Shown piece after piece: positions 54,184 through 64,000 of a stretch of DNA of 64,000 nt. The notes beneath the pieces are model-generated. The model was not told the DNA's origin, searched no databases, and worked only from the letters and a program-made list of their open reading frames with translations. Each line of letters begins with the position of its first letter. The first letter of the stretch is position 1. Both the position numbers and the translations under genes were made by a program. The stretch comes from Cannabis sativa (lineage: Eukaryota; Streptophyta; Magnoliopsida; Rosales; Cannabaceae): assembly GCF_029168945.1 (NCBI RefSeq), contig NC_083610.1:48377429-48441428 (forward strand). The letters run 5' to 3'.

Positions 54184-54278
54184 AACTCTGTGTTTACTTA
54201 TATCATTACATTAACATTGCCGGAGAAGATGGATTATAAGCCGTGAGACTGACTGAGGCCACATTGCCGGAGAAAATC

Positions 54279-56279
54279 ATGATGAAATTGAAGATTTTTA
54301 CGATATGGGTAGTTTTCCAAATCCAAATCCAATGGAACCAAGCCCAGCAAAGCTACGTAAACAACAAACAACTCGATTGTTACAACCACTTCAACACCAC
54401 CGACGGCTTCGTCTGCAACGGCGTCTCCCCTACCTGCCTCTCTTACCTCACCTTCCGATCCATCCCTCCCTACAACTCTCCATCCTCCATCGCCTTCCTT
54501 CTCGGCTCAGACACCGTCCACATCGCCAAAGCCAACAACATCTCCGATGTCGACACCATCCCCACCAACAACCTCGTCATCGTCCCCGTTAATTGCTCTT
54601 GCACCGCCGGAGATGATTCCTCTTACTACCAACATAACGCCTCCTATATACTCAAGTTACGCTCTGAGACTTACTTTAGCGTTGCCAACAATACCTACCA
54701 GGGTCTCACCACCTGTCAATCTCTTATAGCCCAGAACTCAGTCGGAATCTTTAACCTCTCCGTTGGTCTCACTCTCCAGATCCCTCTTAGGTGTGCTTGC
54801 CCAACTCGTTCCCAGACCTCCTCTGCTGTAAAGTACCTTCTTCTTTATCTCGTCACATGGCACGATAGCTATTCCACCATTGCAGCTCGCTTCGGCGTAA
54901 AAGCAGAGTCTTTGCTCGATGCAAACCGCCTCTCTTCCTCAGATAACATATACCCATTTACGCCCCTTATCGTCCCTCTGACCACCGAGCCTTCCCTAAC
55001 AGAACCAGCCTCACCACCGCCTCCACCTCCACCTCCGGCGCAACCTCCAATATCTCCAAATCACAATTCTTCAAACAAATGGATTGTTGTGGGTGCTGCC
55101 ATTGGAGCTGCTTTACTCTTCTTTGCAGCCATCGCCTTCTTCTTCTTCTTCATCCAACGTCGCCGCCGCCACCACAGCAACACTCAAAAGCCAAAGGAGC
55201 TTTCGTCATCGTTGCCGCCGTCTATGAAGGTTTGCTCCAATTCCTACTCTACTGTTCCGGGAACATCTTCCTCTTCTTGGTCGACTGTTTCAAATCAAGG
55301 GGCACTGCGTTCGGCGGCGGATTCCTTAACCATTTACAAGCTTGAAGAGCTGCAAAAAGCTACCGACTTTTTCAGTGAAAAGAACAAGATCAGAGGGTCC
55401 GTTTACAGGGGAAGCTTCAACGGTGACGAGGCTGCCATTAAAGTGATGAAAGGGGACGTCTCCGGCGAGATCAACATATTGAAGCGCATTAACCACTTGA
55501 ATATAATCAGGCTGTCGGGTCTGTGTGTGAGCGGAGGTAACAGCTACCTGGTGTACGAGTACGCCCAAAATGGCTCTCTCAGCGATTGGCTGCAACAACA
55601 CAACAACAACAACAATAATACACTATCTTGGAAGCAAAGAGTGGAGATTGCTTACGATGTGGCTGATGCTATCAACTACTTACACAACTTTGCCAACCCT
55701 CCTTACATCCACAAGAACTTGAAGACCAGCAACATCGTCTTGGATGAGACCATGAAAGCTAAAGTTACAAACTTTGGGTTAGCAAGAGTGGTGGAGAATG
55801 ATGAGGAGGAACACAACCAACCCCACTTGACCAGACATGTGGTTGGAACACAGGGCTACATGGCACCCGAGTACATTGAGAGCGGCTTAGTCACTTCAAA
55901 GCTTGATGTTTTCGCATATGGGGTCGTTCTATTAGAGATCTTATCCGGCAGAGCAGTTGCAGCTGCAGGCGATGGTGGTGGTGGTGAGAAAGGGGAGGAG
56001 TTGGTTTCCGAATGGGTGATAAGAAATGTGTTGGATGGAGACAACGTGAGGGAGAAGCTTCGAGAGTTCATGGATGCTGCATTGAAGCGCGAGTACCCCT
56101 TGGACTTGGCCTTCACCATGGCTCAGTTGGCTAAGGCATGTGTGGCTCGAGACCTTAATTCTCGCCCTGCAATCACTGAGGTTCTCATGACACTGTCCAA
56201 GATTCGTTCCTCTACTCGGGACTGGGATCCCTCAGACGAGCTCCAACACTCCAGCTCCAGGTCCTTTAGCCATTGGTAG
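54279..56279 (+). CDS. LYK5: LysM receptor-like kinase, LYK5-type (chitin co-receptor, pseudokinase)
   Basis: Intronless, 666 residues from the first ATG of 'MMKLKIFTIWVVF'; the open frame extends upstream only from a GTG, which I reject. A signal peptide ends near 'NQA|QQSYVNNKQLDCY'. The ectodomain has three LysM modules separated by CxC pairs ('VNCSCTAGD', 'LRCACPTRSQ'). A Pro-rich hinge is followed by one transmembrane helix ('VVGAAIGAALLFFAAIAFFF') and a basic stop-transfer patch. The kinase-like domain lacks the glycine loop ('IRGSVYRGSF'), keeps the ATP-site Lys ('AAIKVMKGD'), has HKN for HRD ('YIHKNLKTSN') and NFG for DFG ('VTNFGLAR'), so it is likely inactive. The ending 'TRDWDPSDEL' matches Arabidopsis LYK5. 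LYK5 binds chitin oligomers and partners with CERK1 at the plasma membrane. Confidence 0.93.
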   Translation: MMKLKIFTIWVVFQIQIQWNQAQQSYVNNKQLDCYNHFNTTDGFVCNGVSPTCLSYLTFRSIPPYNSPSSIAFLLGSDTVHIAKANNISDVDTIPTNNLVIVPVNCSCTAGDDSSYYQHNASYILKLRSETYFSVANNTYQGLTTCQSLIAQNSVGIFNLSVGLTLQIPLRCACPTRSQTSSAVKYLLLYLVTWHDSYSTIAARFGVKAESLLDANRLSSSDNIYPFTPLIVPLTTEPSLTEPASPPPPPPPPAQPPISPNHNSSNKWIVVGAAIGAALLFFAAIAFFFFFIQRRRRHHSNTQKPKELSSSLPPSMKVCSNSYSTVPGTSSSSWSTVSNQGALRSAADSLTIYKLEELQKATDFFSEKNKIRGSVYRGSFNGDEAAIKVMKGDVSGEINILKRINHLNIIRLSGLCVSGGNSYLVYEYAQNGSLSDWLQQHNNNNNNTLSWKQRVEIAYDVADAINYLHNFANPPYIHKNLKTSNIVLDETMKAKVTNFGLARVVENDEEEHNQPHLTRHVVGTQGYMAPEYIESGLVTSKLDVFAYGVVLLEILSGRAVAAAGDGGGGEKGEELVSEWVIRNVLDGDNVREKLREFMDAALKREYPLDLAFTMAQLAKACVARDLNSRPAITEVLMTLSKIRSSTRDWDPSDELQHSSSRSFSHW

Positions 56280-57634
56280 ATACTAGATACTAGCTTATTA
56301 AGCTATCTTCATATTCATTTTCTCAGTCTACTTATACCATTGATGATGAGTTGAGTTAAGCAAAAGTTTATGTAAAACACGACTAGATATGTTAATATAA
56401 TATAACTAAGTTATTAGTTAAACTGAGTCATCACATCTTAAACGATTCTCATATATGTTGTTGTATGTGAAAACTTCCTAGACTTTGATACAATTTACAA
56501 GCAACACGATGAGAAAAGGATTATATTAGAGTTGATAAGTTATATCAAAGACAGATATACATTACTCAAGTGTCTTCTGCAACACCACCACACTAGCCCT
56601 GGAAGATGAGTTTGGTCCTTCCCTCTATACTTTTGCAAACAAATGCATTTGGAAGAAAAGCTCTGCACACAATATACAATAACAATCCACATTTATTTCA
56701 CTTGTGAATCAATGTACTGTAATGTAAGGCTTCCCTCAGCTTATTACTCCATTCCTTGGACCCATCAGATATCTTATTACTCCTTAATTAAATGGTATGG
56801 AAAAGAAGACATTAATTGACAAATCCTAAATGAAATCAAAAGAGAAAAATGAATGTATTGTATACCATAACAGAACTGGAGGCAGCTTTAAGTACTTGCC
56901 AATGCACAAGCTAGTTGGAGAAACTCTTTAGCTGATAGAAGATCCTGCTTCTGTATGACAACCAAACTTTGCACCAGAATAGATAAAGTTCTTTACGATG
57001 TGCCCTTAACACGAAGCTAGGTCAGCTATGCGAACGCTTGTGAGTGCATTAAGTAAGTTAGATACTAGCTGGCATGAAGCGGGTCAATTGTGCAGGATTG
57101 AGCCCAACCATTCCATGATTTCTTCTCTCCAACCAAGCAATCTTTAATGTATAACTCTTAAGATATTCGAACCATTTTGCAAAGTAATTGATTCAACCGT
57201 CTAATTAAGTACTCTTTTTTAAGGTTCATTAATATAGCCATATAATGCATTGGCACAACATAAAAACAAGAATAATTAGCATTTTTTCCTTTTTTAACTT
57301 TCGACATTATTTGATCCTAACCTTTAAAATATACAGCTTACTAAAAATTTTCTATGAACTTTTATAATTACAGAAATTTAGTCCTTCTGTTAGATTATGT
57401 CTCATTATTTCGTTTAAATATTGAATTGGTTTTGTAAATTAATAAATTTTCTCCTTAAACTTTGGCAACTATCAAATCGTAACCCCTCCAAATAAAAATA
57501 AGATTCAACATTTTTTTTTTAAAAAAATTAATTTAGATGATACATTGTTTTGTTGACTCTTAGTGTTATAGAATGTAAAAGAGTATGTTTATGTCCATGT
57601 CTATGTCCATATGTACAAAATCATGAATGAATAA
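56280..57634. other. Intergenic DNA between convergent LYK5-type and DUF547 genes
   Basis: Holds the two 3' untranslated regions and AT-rich spacer. No reading frame, RNA gene or transposon border was recognised. Confidence 0.4.
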
Positions 57635-60326
57635 TCAATGGCATATTCCATTGGTGGCCAAATCAGGATGAATAAGATAACGAAAAGTTGAGTTGTGCGG
57701 TGGTAATGGTAGCGAATGCAGATAAAAAGTTGAGTTGCTGGTGCATTTTGGTTTTTGGACATCTGCCACGCTTTCAAGGATCACTTCCAACAACCCTTCC
57801 GCGCTCAGAGACATGTCCTTCCCAAACAGCTCCAACACTCTCGGCGCCAACACCTTTGTTTCCTTCTCTCCTTGCCTAATTTCAAACTCCACCCTTGCTT
57901 CTATGAACTCTTTCTTTGCTACTTTCAGATCCCCAAATATACTCTTTGCCTTGTATGCTCGAACCTAACATATATCCATTGTTTGACTCTAATAGTTAGA
58001 TTATGATGATAATGAGAGTTAATTATATAATTAACTAAAATGAAATGAAATGAAATGAATACCGCAGGATCAAAGTAATCTCCTGAAGAGAGTGCAAAAT
58101 GAACCAGTGGTTCCGGGTAATCCAAGGCGTAATCATGTCTTGTCCCTCGTGTACTCTTCAATTTTCTTCCTGGAAACAGTGTCTGTAGCCACTGCACTCA
58201 CCCACATTCAGTTAATTATAATATAAAAACACTTAACATAACATAACATAGCATAACGACACACTGTTAACATACTGGAGCCGAGTTATGCGGTCGAATT
58301 CCCAAAATAGAACTCTGTATCACATAAGCATTTATGCAATGTCCCCCTACATTGTATGCAGCCTGTTTATAAAAAGTAACATTCAATTGACGAATTCCAG
58401 TTATAAGGAATTTTCAAAGAGTAAATATCTAAGTTTAATGTTTTTATTTTACCTTTAATACCGAAGAATTTTTAACACGGTTGCTACTCCCATAAGCCAA
58501 GTGTGCCTGCATTGGGATTCCAAAACAAGAGAACCATTATTATTCCACTCCATCTCCATGGATCATGGATGAATAAACCAACCAGTACATATGCATACAT
58601 GCATCACTAGAGCATTATGAATATTGATCCAGAACGCAAGCTTCTCCTCGCGCTTCATCTTTTTCGGGTCAACCATCTCAAGATGTTTAAGCAATGACCT
58701 AAAACAGTTTCCATGGGAAACAAGTACATAAATAAAGCAATGAAAAATGATCAAGATAAACGTTGCAATTTACCAAATAAGGTACCTGAAATTTTGTAAC
58801 ATTTTAGAAACAAAGCTAAAAGTACTATCGTTTTCTAATCGAATCTTGAGAACTTGTATCATGGAAGCATAAGGTCCTCCACCTACATTCATCAACTCTG
58901 TGTGACGTCGTGGACTCCAACTATCACAACCACTTTTGGAAGAAAACAATGTGGAGGAGGTGGAGGAGGATGAGGAATATGAGGCAGACAACACAGCCAT
59001 AGCCGGGGCTTGAGGCCGAGTAGAAGAAGTAGGAGTGACCAGTTTGCAGTAAATGGAAGAGATGCATCTCACTATGTCTTGGGAAAGTCTATCAGGAGCA
59101 GCACTAAGGCAAGAACCGCCAAGGTGATCAGCTAGGCTGCGGTGTCCTGAAACTTTATGGTCCTGCAAATACACGTATATACAATAAAATCTCTATCTAA
59201 GAATATACTATATCAAATATAACAATAAATTATTTATACTATTTCATAATAAAATTATTTTAAGATGTATTACAATTTAGAATAAAATTATTAATTCTAT
59301 ATAAACGTATATTATTAACGTATAATTATTTTTATGTACGGGATTTAAAAAATGTAAAACTAATTACAATTTAGAAGTTATTCGATTCTTATTTATAACT
59401 GACCTAACTTAGGATTTAATTTTTATATAATATATTAGAGGTTATTCTTCAATGAGCATTGCTATTGGACACTCTAGTGGTACTCAACACCTTCTATATA
59501 GTTACCGTTCTATGATTGGTTAGCGATATTCCCTACAAACTATTCTCTTAAGCTATGTAGGACCTAATATTTAATTACACCAATAACAATATGACATTGA
59601 TGAAAGTGGTAGTGATTAGTAGTGCCTTTTAGCATATCTGTTCGTGAATAGTATCTACTGTAAATGTAGTTACCAAATGTAGATGATGGAATTATAGAGT
59701 GATTTTCAGTTACCCTTTTAGTAGGTGTGGCTTTTTGGTTATTGAGATTGCTCTGATTACATGGGCTTGTTGTCCAAGCACCAGGTGCAGGGGTAGCTCT
59801 AGTACTACAAGTACTACTAGTTGGAGTATTTGACAAGGTTGAGACTTTGTCATCAAAGGCTGCCCGGTAAAGAGACAGAAGATGGCGTTCCAAGTTCAAA
59901 ATCTGAAGCTCAAGTATGCTTATTTCCTTCTCCAGTTCCGCTGTAGATGACTGTTTCATTGCAACCCCGAATTAGTTTATTGTTAAAACTCAACAACAAA
60001 CCAATTAGATTAACAAATTAATGATGAAAAGAAAATATATAAAACAGTACCTTAGGTGTAGCCAGGGAAGATGATGAAATGGTATCCAACTGTGTGAAAA
60101 TGAAGAAGAAATAATTTCAGTGTTTTATTTTGTAGTCTGAGATTGAGGCTAAGGCAAACAAGAGTTAAAAAAAGAAAAATTAAACCATACTCACAGGTGG
60201 GTGATTAAAGAAGGAAGACAGCCTTGGTGACATGTTGAGTACATTTTTAAGAAAGCCAATATTGGAAGAACAAGAGGAAGAGGAAGAGGAAGAGCGGTTA
60301 TTCTCAGGCCTCATCATCATCATCAT
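57635..60326 (-). CDS. MIP1-type leucine zipper / DUF547 protein
   Basis: Nine exons on the minus strand: 60326-60195, 60089-60051, 59950-59588 (3' end uncertain), 59162-58786, 58698-58599, 58506-58453, 58362-58276, 58191-58063 and 57964-57635. All other joins have GT...AG borders and fitting phases; about 535 residues. The N terminus starts with a Met run and a Ser-rich tract. Exon 3 codes the MIP1-type coiled coil ('ELEKEISILELQILNLERHL'). Exons 5-9 code DUF547, with 'MKREEKLAFWINIHNALVMH', 'AAYNVGGHCINAYVIQ', 'RHDYALDYPEPLVHFALSSG' and 'VRAYKAKSIFGDLKVAKKEF'. This plant-specific family was named after a MIP1-like ternary complex factor; the molecular function is unknown. A pogo-like MITE remnant lies in intron 3. 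Confidence 0.9.
59182..59455. mobile_element. pogo/Emigrant-like MITE remnant in a DUF547 intron
   Basis: Starts TA|CAATAAAATCTCTATCTAAG and runs through GGGATTTAAAAAATGTAAAACTAATTACAATTTAGAAGTTATTC to GAGGTTATTCTTCAATGAG, the same internal blocks as 48323-48774. The right terminus is missing or altered. It begins 19 bp inside the intron before exon 4. Confidence 0.65.
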
Positions 60327-60419
60327 AATAATAATTTTCTTTTTTAGAAACAAAAGCTTTTCTTTCTGATACAGTGGTCTTAACAGAGTCAAAAGGCCAA
60401 ATGGGCATTTCAACAAATG

Positions 60420-61570
60420 GTTGTATTTCTAGAAAGAAAGTTTTTGTTTTCTGCTTCTTAAATTAATGCACTAATAAAAACTTTAAATTGTAAAAATCTA
60501 AAGAAAATAAGAGAAAAAAAAAATCTGTCCATAATGCCAAAATAGAATTATTGAGTGAATAAAAGCAGATGACCCACCACAAGATATGGAGTGGGTGTGG
60601 TGCTTGTATAATTATAATTGGAAAAAAAAATTAAATGGATTTGTTGGTACACAAATATGCAGTATTAAAAAACAAGAATTATGAAAAGAAAAGAAGAAAT
60701 GCATATATAAATATATACACTCATGAGATTAGGTGGAGGAAAGTAAACTGTTATGATTAATTAAGCCAAATAAAAAAAAGACATTGGAGTGAAGGGCAGG
60801 TGAGCTGATTCATTATTCCTAGCTATATATATATATATATAGATATATATATATATTTCATCATCACCCTCACAAACACATGCTGATGAAATAATAATAA
60901 TAATATTAGTACACACACTATTATTACTATATACATATTATATGGTACAGTTAAGCTAGAAGCAGCTAATATATGTATATAATAATCATATAATATGATA
61001 TATCACAACACAACAGCTGTTTCTGCAATGATCATTAATGGAGGTGGGGACTGAAGGAGTTTGATGGAGTTGGGTTAACAGACACACTCAATCTCTCTAA
61101 CTCTAAATCTTTCTTCCACCTTAACTAGATTCCTTGCTTCTTCTATAGGCCATACTTATTACATATCTCCTCATATTTCATGATCACTTCATAAATATAT
61201 TGAAAAATTCTATATTAGCACATCGTTTTTGTTCATTAAGGATAAATATCTCTATTTTCAATATTTGGAAAAATTATACCTCAAAAGTTTTTGTAAAACA
61301 ATGTAAATTATAGATAGCAGAAGTTTTACTATTTTTCAAAAAAATAAATAAAATTGAATCTAGAGTTCAAACAAGATTGATATCAGAATCAGCTACTATA
61401 TAACTTTGGAGGAAGCACATTTATTTGGAAATTTACTAAATATTTCAGAATTATACAATCCACCATAGAAGTCAAAATATAACAATTGATTATATGATTT
61501 AGTTGAGTTCTATATGTTCCCTTTTGGAAAGGGTTTCGGAATTGAATAAAATACTAGCTAGTTACTTACC
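60420..61570. other. Spacer with AT microsatellites
   Basis: Upstream region of the DUF547 gene. Includes an (AT)n run at 60823-60856 (TATATATA... with one GA interruption) and AATAATAATAAT near 60890. A promoter is expected in the part nearest 60420, but no single motif stands out. Confidence 0.4.
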
Positions 61571-61599
61571 GTTAAAGAAATACAAAGGCCGACCAGCTG

Positions 61600-64000
61600 G
61601 AGGGACTCAAGGACGTGTGGCATTGTACAACCAAGATGGACAAGTTTAAGTCTATACGCAACCTTAGTATGCCGACCAACAACCTCCCAAGGTCGAACAA
61701 ATTCTTACACTGGACAGTCATACTCGAACAATATGATGATGGAGCTGATAGTGGACAGCGCAACAATTATCGTCATGATACTCGTCATGCCCACGATGAA
61801 AATCAAGTAAATCATCCGAACGATACTAATCCTCCTAGGCCGATTTGGTCCACGAGCCAAACACGCAGAAAACCTCGTGTGACTCTGTCTTCCAGAGGAT
61901 GGGGCCCAAAGCTGATCTTCGAGACGATTTGAATTGTAGAAGAGAAATTTGGGACGAACATTATGTCCCTCCGCTTAACAATCCACCAATTAATGTGGAG
62001 AACTACATTCCACAAAATACATGTAACTTCGTACCTTTTTGATGCTCCAAGGGGTCAACAAGTGACACAAGCCGATCAACAGGCAGGTCAAGTAGATCCA
62101 GGGATACAAGCGCAATTGGATCAACTTAAGAGCCTCATTCAAGGCCTGACTGGCCCAAAACTCACCGACCAGGAGCTTGATCAGACAAGAGTCTGGTCAT
62201 TTTCTGCTAGGTTCAATTCCCTTGATCTTCTGACCAAGTTCAAAATGCTTACCTGGAAGATGTATACGAGTAAAAAAGATTTGTTGTCTCATATTAAATA
62301 CTTTGAGATACAGATGGACCTGCAGACAGTAAAGGGTGATGTACGGTGTAGGATTTTCCAAGCTACCTTGATGAAGGCTGCCCAACAGTGGTACTTCAAG
62401 TTAACACCAAGAAAGTTCAATTAATGGGACTCCTTTACCTCAGAGTTCTATGCGCAATTCTCTTCTTTGAGATAGCTCCCCGCTCACTTAGAAGACATAG
62501 TAGAGGTAAAACAAGTTCCAGGCAAACCTTTGAAGGATTACATCAGTCAGTTTATGACCGAGGCCATGAAAGTGAAGGGACTTACCAAGGAAGGAAGACT
62601 AGCAGCTGTGCTAGGAGGTATCGAGCTAAAAGGAGAATTGTGGAAAGATATCAAAAGGCTCACCGTAGGCTCGATGGGAGAATTTTTAGACCAAGCAGAC
62701 AAATTTATAAAGCTCGAGGAAGCAGTTCGATGAGTGGACACAATTGGCCAGAAAAAGACCGATCAAAGTCCTACACTCCCAACCACCATAGCTATCCGTC
62801 CAGCCAGGGAACAGTTCCAACCATGGTGGTAAAAGTTCGAACAACAGAAATAACCACAACAATGGGAAAAAGGAGAAGTTCAATAAAAATTCTGATCAAC
62901 AACATCCCCGAGAGAAGGCATCAAAGTTCACCGCCTTCATTGTACTCACCAAGGAGTGAGAGACCATTTTTTATGGAGACCTAATCGGTTGTGCCGTACA
63001 AGTGACCCCCTCCGATCAAGAAAGATATGAGCAAGAGGGATACCACCAAATATTGATGATTTCACAAATATTTTGGCCACGATACTAATGAGTGCAAAAA
63101 TCTAAAGGAGAAGATTGAATTTCTCACCAGAAAGAATAATTCGTACATACGTTTGTATGTGAAGACCAACAAACACCAACAAGCCGCCCAACCTGATAAC
63201 AATCAGAACCAACTAATGCCTCCAATAGTGGATGGACATTTATAAGTGATCATTGGGGGGCACATATTGCTGGTGATTCGAACAAAGCCGGAGAGAGATA
63301 TGCCTGGACATTTCAATATGAACAAAAAGATGAAGAAGTTTTGGCCATGGAAGAAAGGAAGCCAAAACAGCCGTGCTGAGAAGAAGACATCATCTCATGC
63401 AGTGAAGATGATGCAAGCCATGTGATTTATCCTCACAACGACCCCCTGGTTGTTGAAGTGCAAATTGCCAACATGATAGTGGCTCGGTCAATGATTGATA
63501 ATGGAGCTTCCTCCAATATCTTTTTCAAGACAACATACAAAAAGATGGGGCTTCATCTTAAAAATTTGATTCCTTACGCGCAACTAGTGTACGATTTATC
63601 TGGACAGAGCATAACACCTCTTGGACATATCCGTCTCCCACTCACTATTGGAAAATATCCAACAACAAACATTGTGATGTCCCAATTCTTAGTAATTGAT
63701 GTTCCTTTTGCTTTTAATGTCATGATAGGGCGACCAACCCTATATGACTTGAAAGCAATAACTTCAATTTACCACCTGTGTGTTAAGTTTTTGACTAGGA
63801 ATGGGATCAGATGTCTAAAGGAAGATTAGAGGACTGCCCGCCAATGTTACAACCCTTCTTTGACAAAGGCAAAAAAAGGAAGAACCAGCCTACCAAGGGT
63901 CAAAAGTCGAGCAAAGTTTGAATAAATAGGAATCCACTAAAAGCGGGGATGAAGACATGGATCCTCGCTTTGGGGATCCTAACATAAACATTGGACTGGT
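61600..64000 (+). pseudogene. Gypsy gag-protease remnant, runs off the window
   Basis: A decayed Gypsy element in the plus direction. Gag words include 'DQLKSLIQGLTGPKLT' (about 62120-62170), 'RIFQATLMKAAQQWYFKLTP' (about 62350-62410) and, after frame changes, 'KDYISQFMTEAMKVKGL' with 'LEEAVR' (62530-62733). A zinc-knuckle-like 'KYFGHDTNECKNLKEKIEF' is readable near 63065-63125 across a shift. The protease frame 63422-63829 has the active site 'MIDNGASSNIFF' and 'FNVMIGRPTLYDLKAITSIY'. The order and DNGAS site resemble Tat/Athila-type plant Gypsy elements, related to but distinct from the element at 16594. The 5' LTR was not found; RT would lie beyond 64000. Confidence 0.8.

Noticed and set aside
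54243..54278. Upstream extension of the LYK5-type protein
   Set aside because: The extension starts at GTG. The first ATG (54279) begins a normal signal peptide matching the family.
1..64000. tRNA genes suggested by TGGTATCAGAGC words
   Set aside because: These are primer binding sites next to LTRs. No cloverleaf sequence surrounds them.

Overview
This window looks like nuclear DNA of a flowering plant, most likely a eudicot. It has AT-rich spacers, GT-AG introns of about 70-220 bp, several plant-specific protein families (a LYK5-type LysM receptor kinase, a MIP1-zipper/DUF547 protein) and a heavy load of nested plant LTR retrotransposons, an L1-type LINE and MITEs. I do not assign a species or family. 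No tRNA, rRNA, CRISPR or organellar sequence was recognised.

Layout. Positions 1-32.2 kb are one nested retrotransposon block. The oldest layer is a Copia element (here 'Copia-A', Ale-like, with a short LTR near 32 kb). It was hit by at least three insertions of one LTR family with long (about 1.9 kb) LTRs that begin TGTTGGG(C/T)TTTGTGCC. These are: an element whose 3' part occupies 1-2772; a reverse-oriented solo LTR at 3311-5204 (TSD AAATG) inside the protease codons; and an almost complete copy 'Copia-B' (7038-29708, TSD CCTAT). Copia-B was then hit by a hAT-type element in its 5' LTR (8309-9372) and by an 11.55-kb Tat-lineage Gypsy element in its 3' LTR (16594-28146, TSD CTGAC). The Gypsy has near-identical LTRs, so it is the youngest layer. 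It carries a spliced antisense gene between pol and its 3' LTR. Another hAT MITE sits in the Copia-A RT (30113-30677).

From 32.7 to 36.5 kb lies a host gene on the minus strand, a YjbQ/UPF0047-family protein. It can be rebuilt from seven exons, and its 2.8-kb last intron is filled with LTR and CACTA-like relics. From 37.6 to 46.2 kb a TIR element is split by an L1 LINE (37687-45439, 15-bp TSD), which is itself split by a solo LTR of the Copia-B family (43040-44982). Next come a large fold-back repeat holding a hAT MITE (46.4-47.7 kb) and a pogo-like and a Mutator-like MITE.

From 49.7 to 60.4 kb the window is genic: a seven-exon PhoD-like metallophosphatase (+), an intronless LYK5-type chitin co-receptor with a degenerate kinase (+), and a nine-exon MIP1-zipper/DUF547 protein (-). 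From about 61.6 kb to the end lies the decayed gag-protease part of a second Gypsy element that runs off the window.

The host genes are independent transcription units and do not form an operon. The most interesting system is the antisense, intron-containing gene inside the Tat element. Other notable points are the repeated attack of one Copia family on a single older element, the apparently chimeric 5' end of the LINE, and the W-box-rich upstream region of the LYK5 gene.
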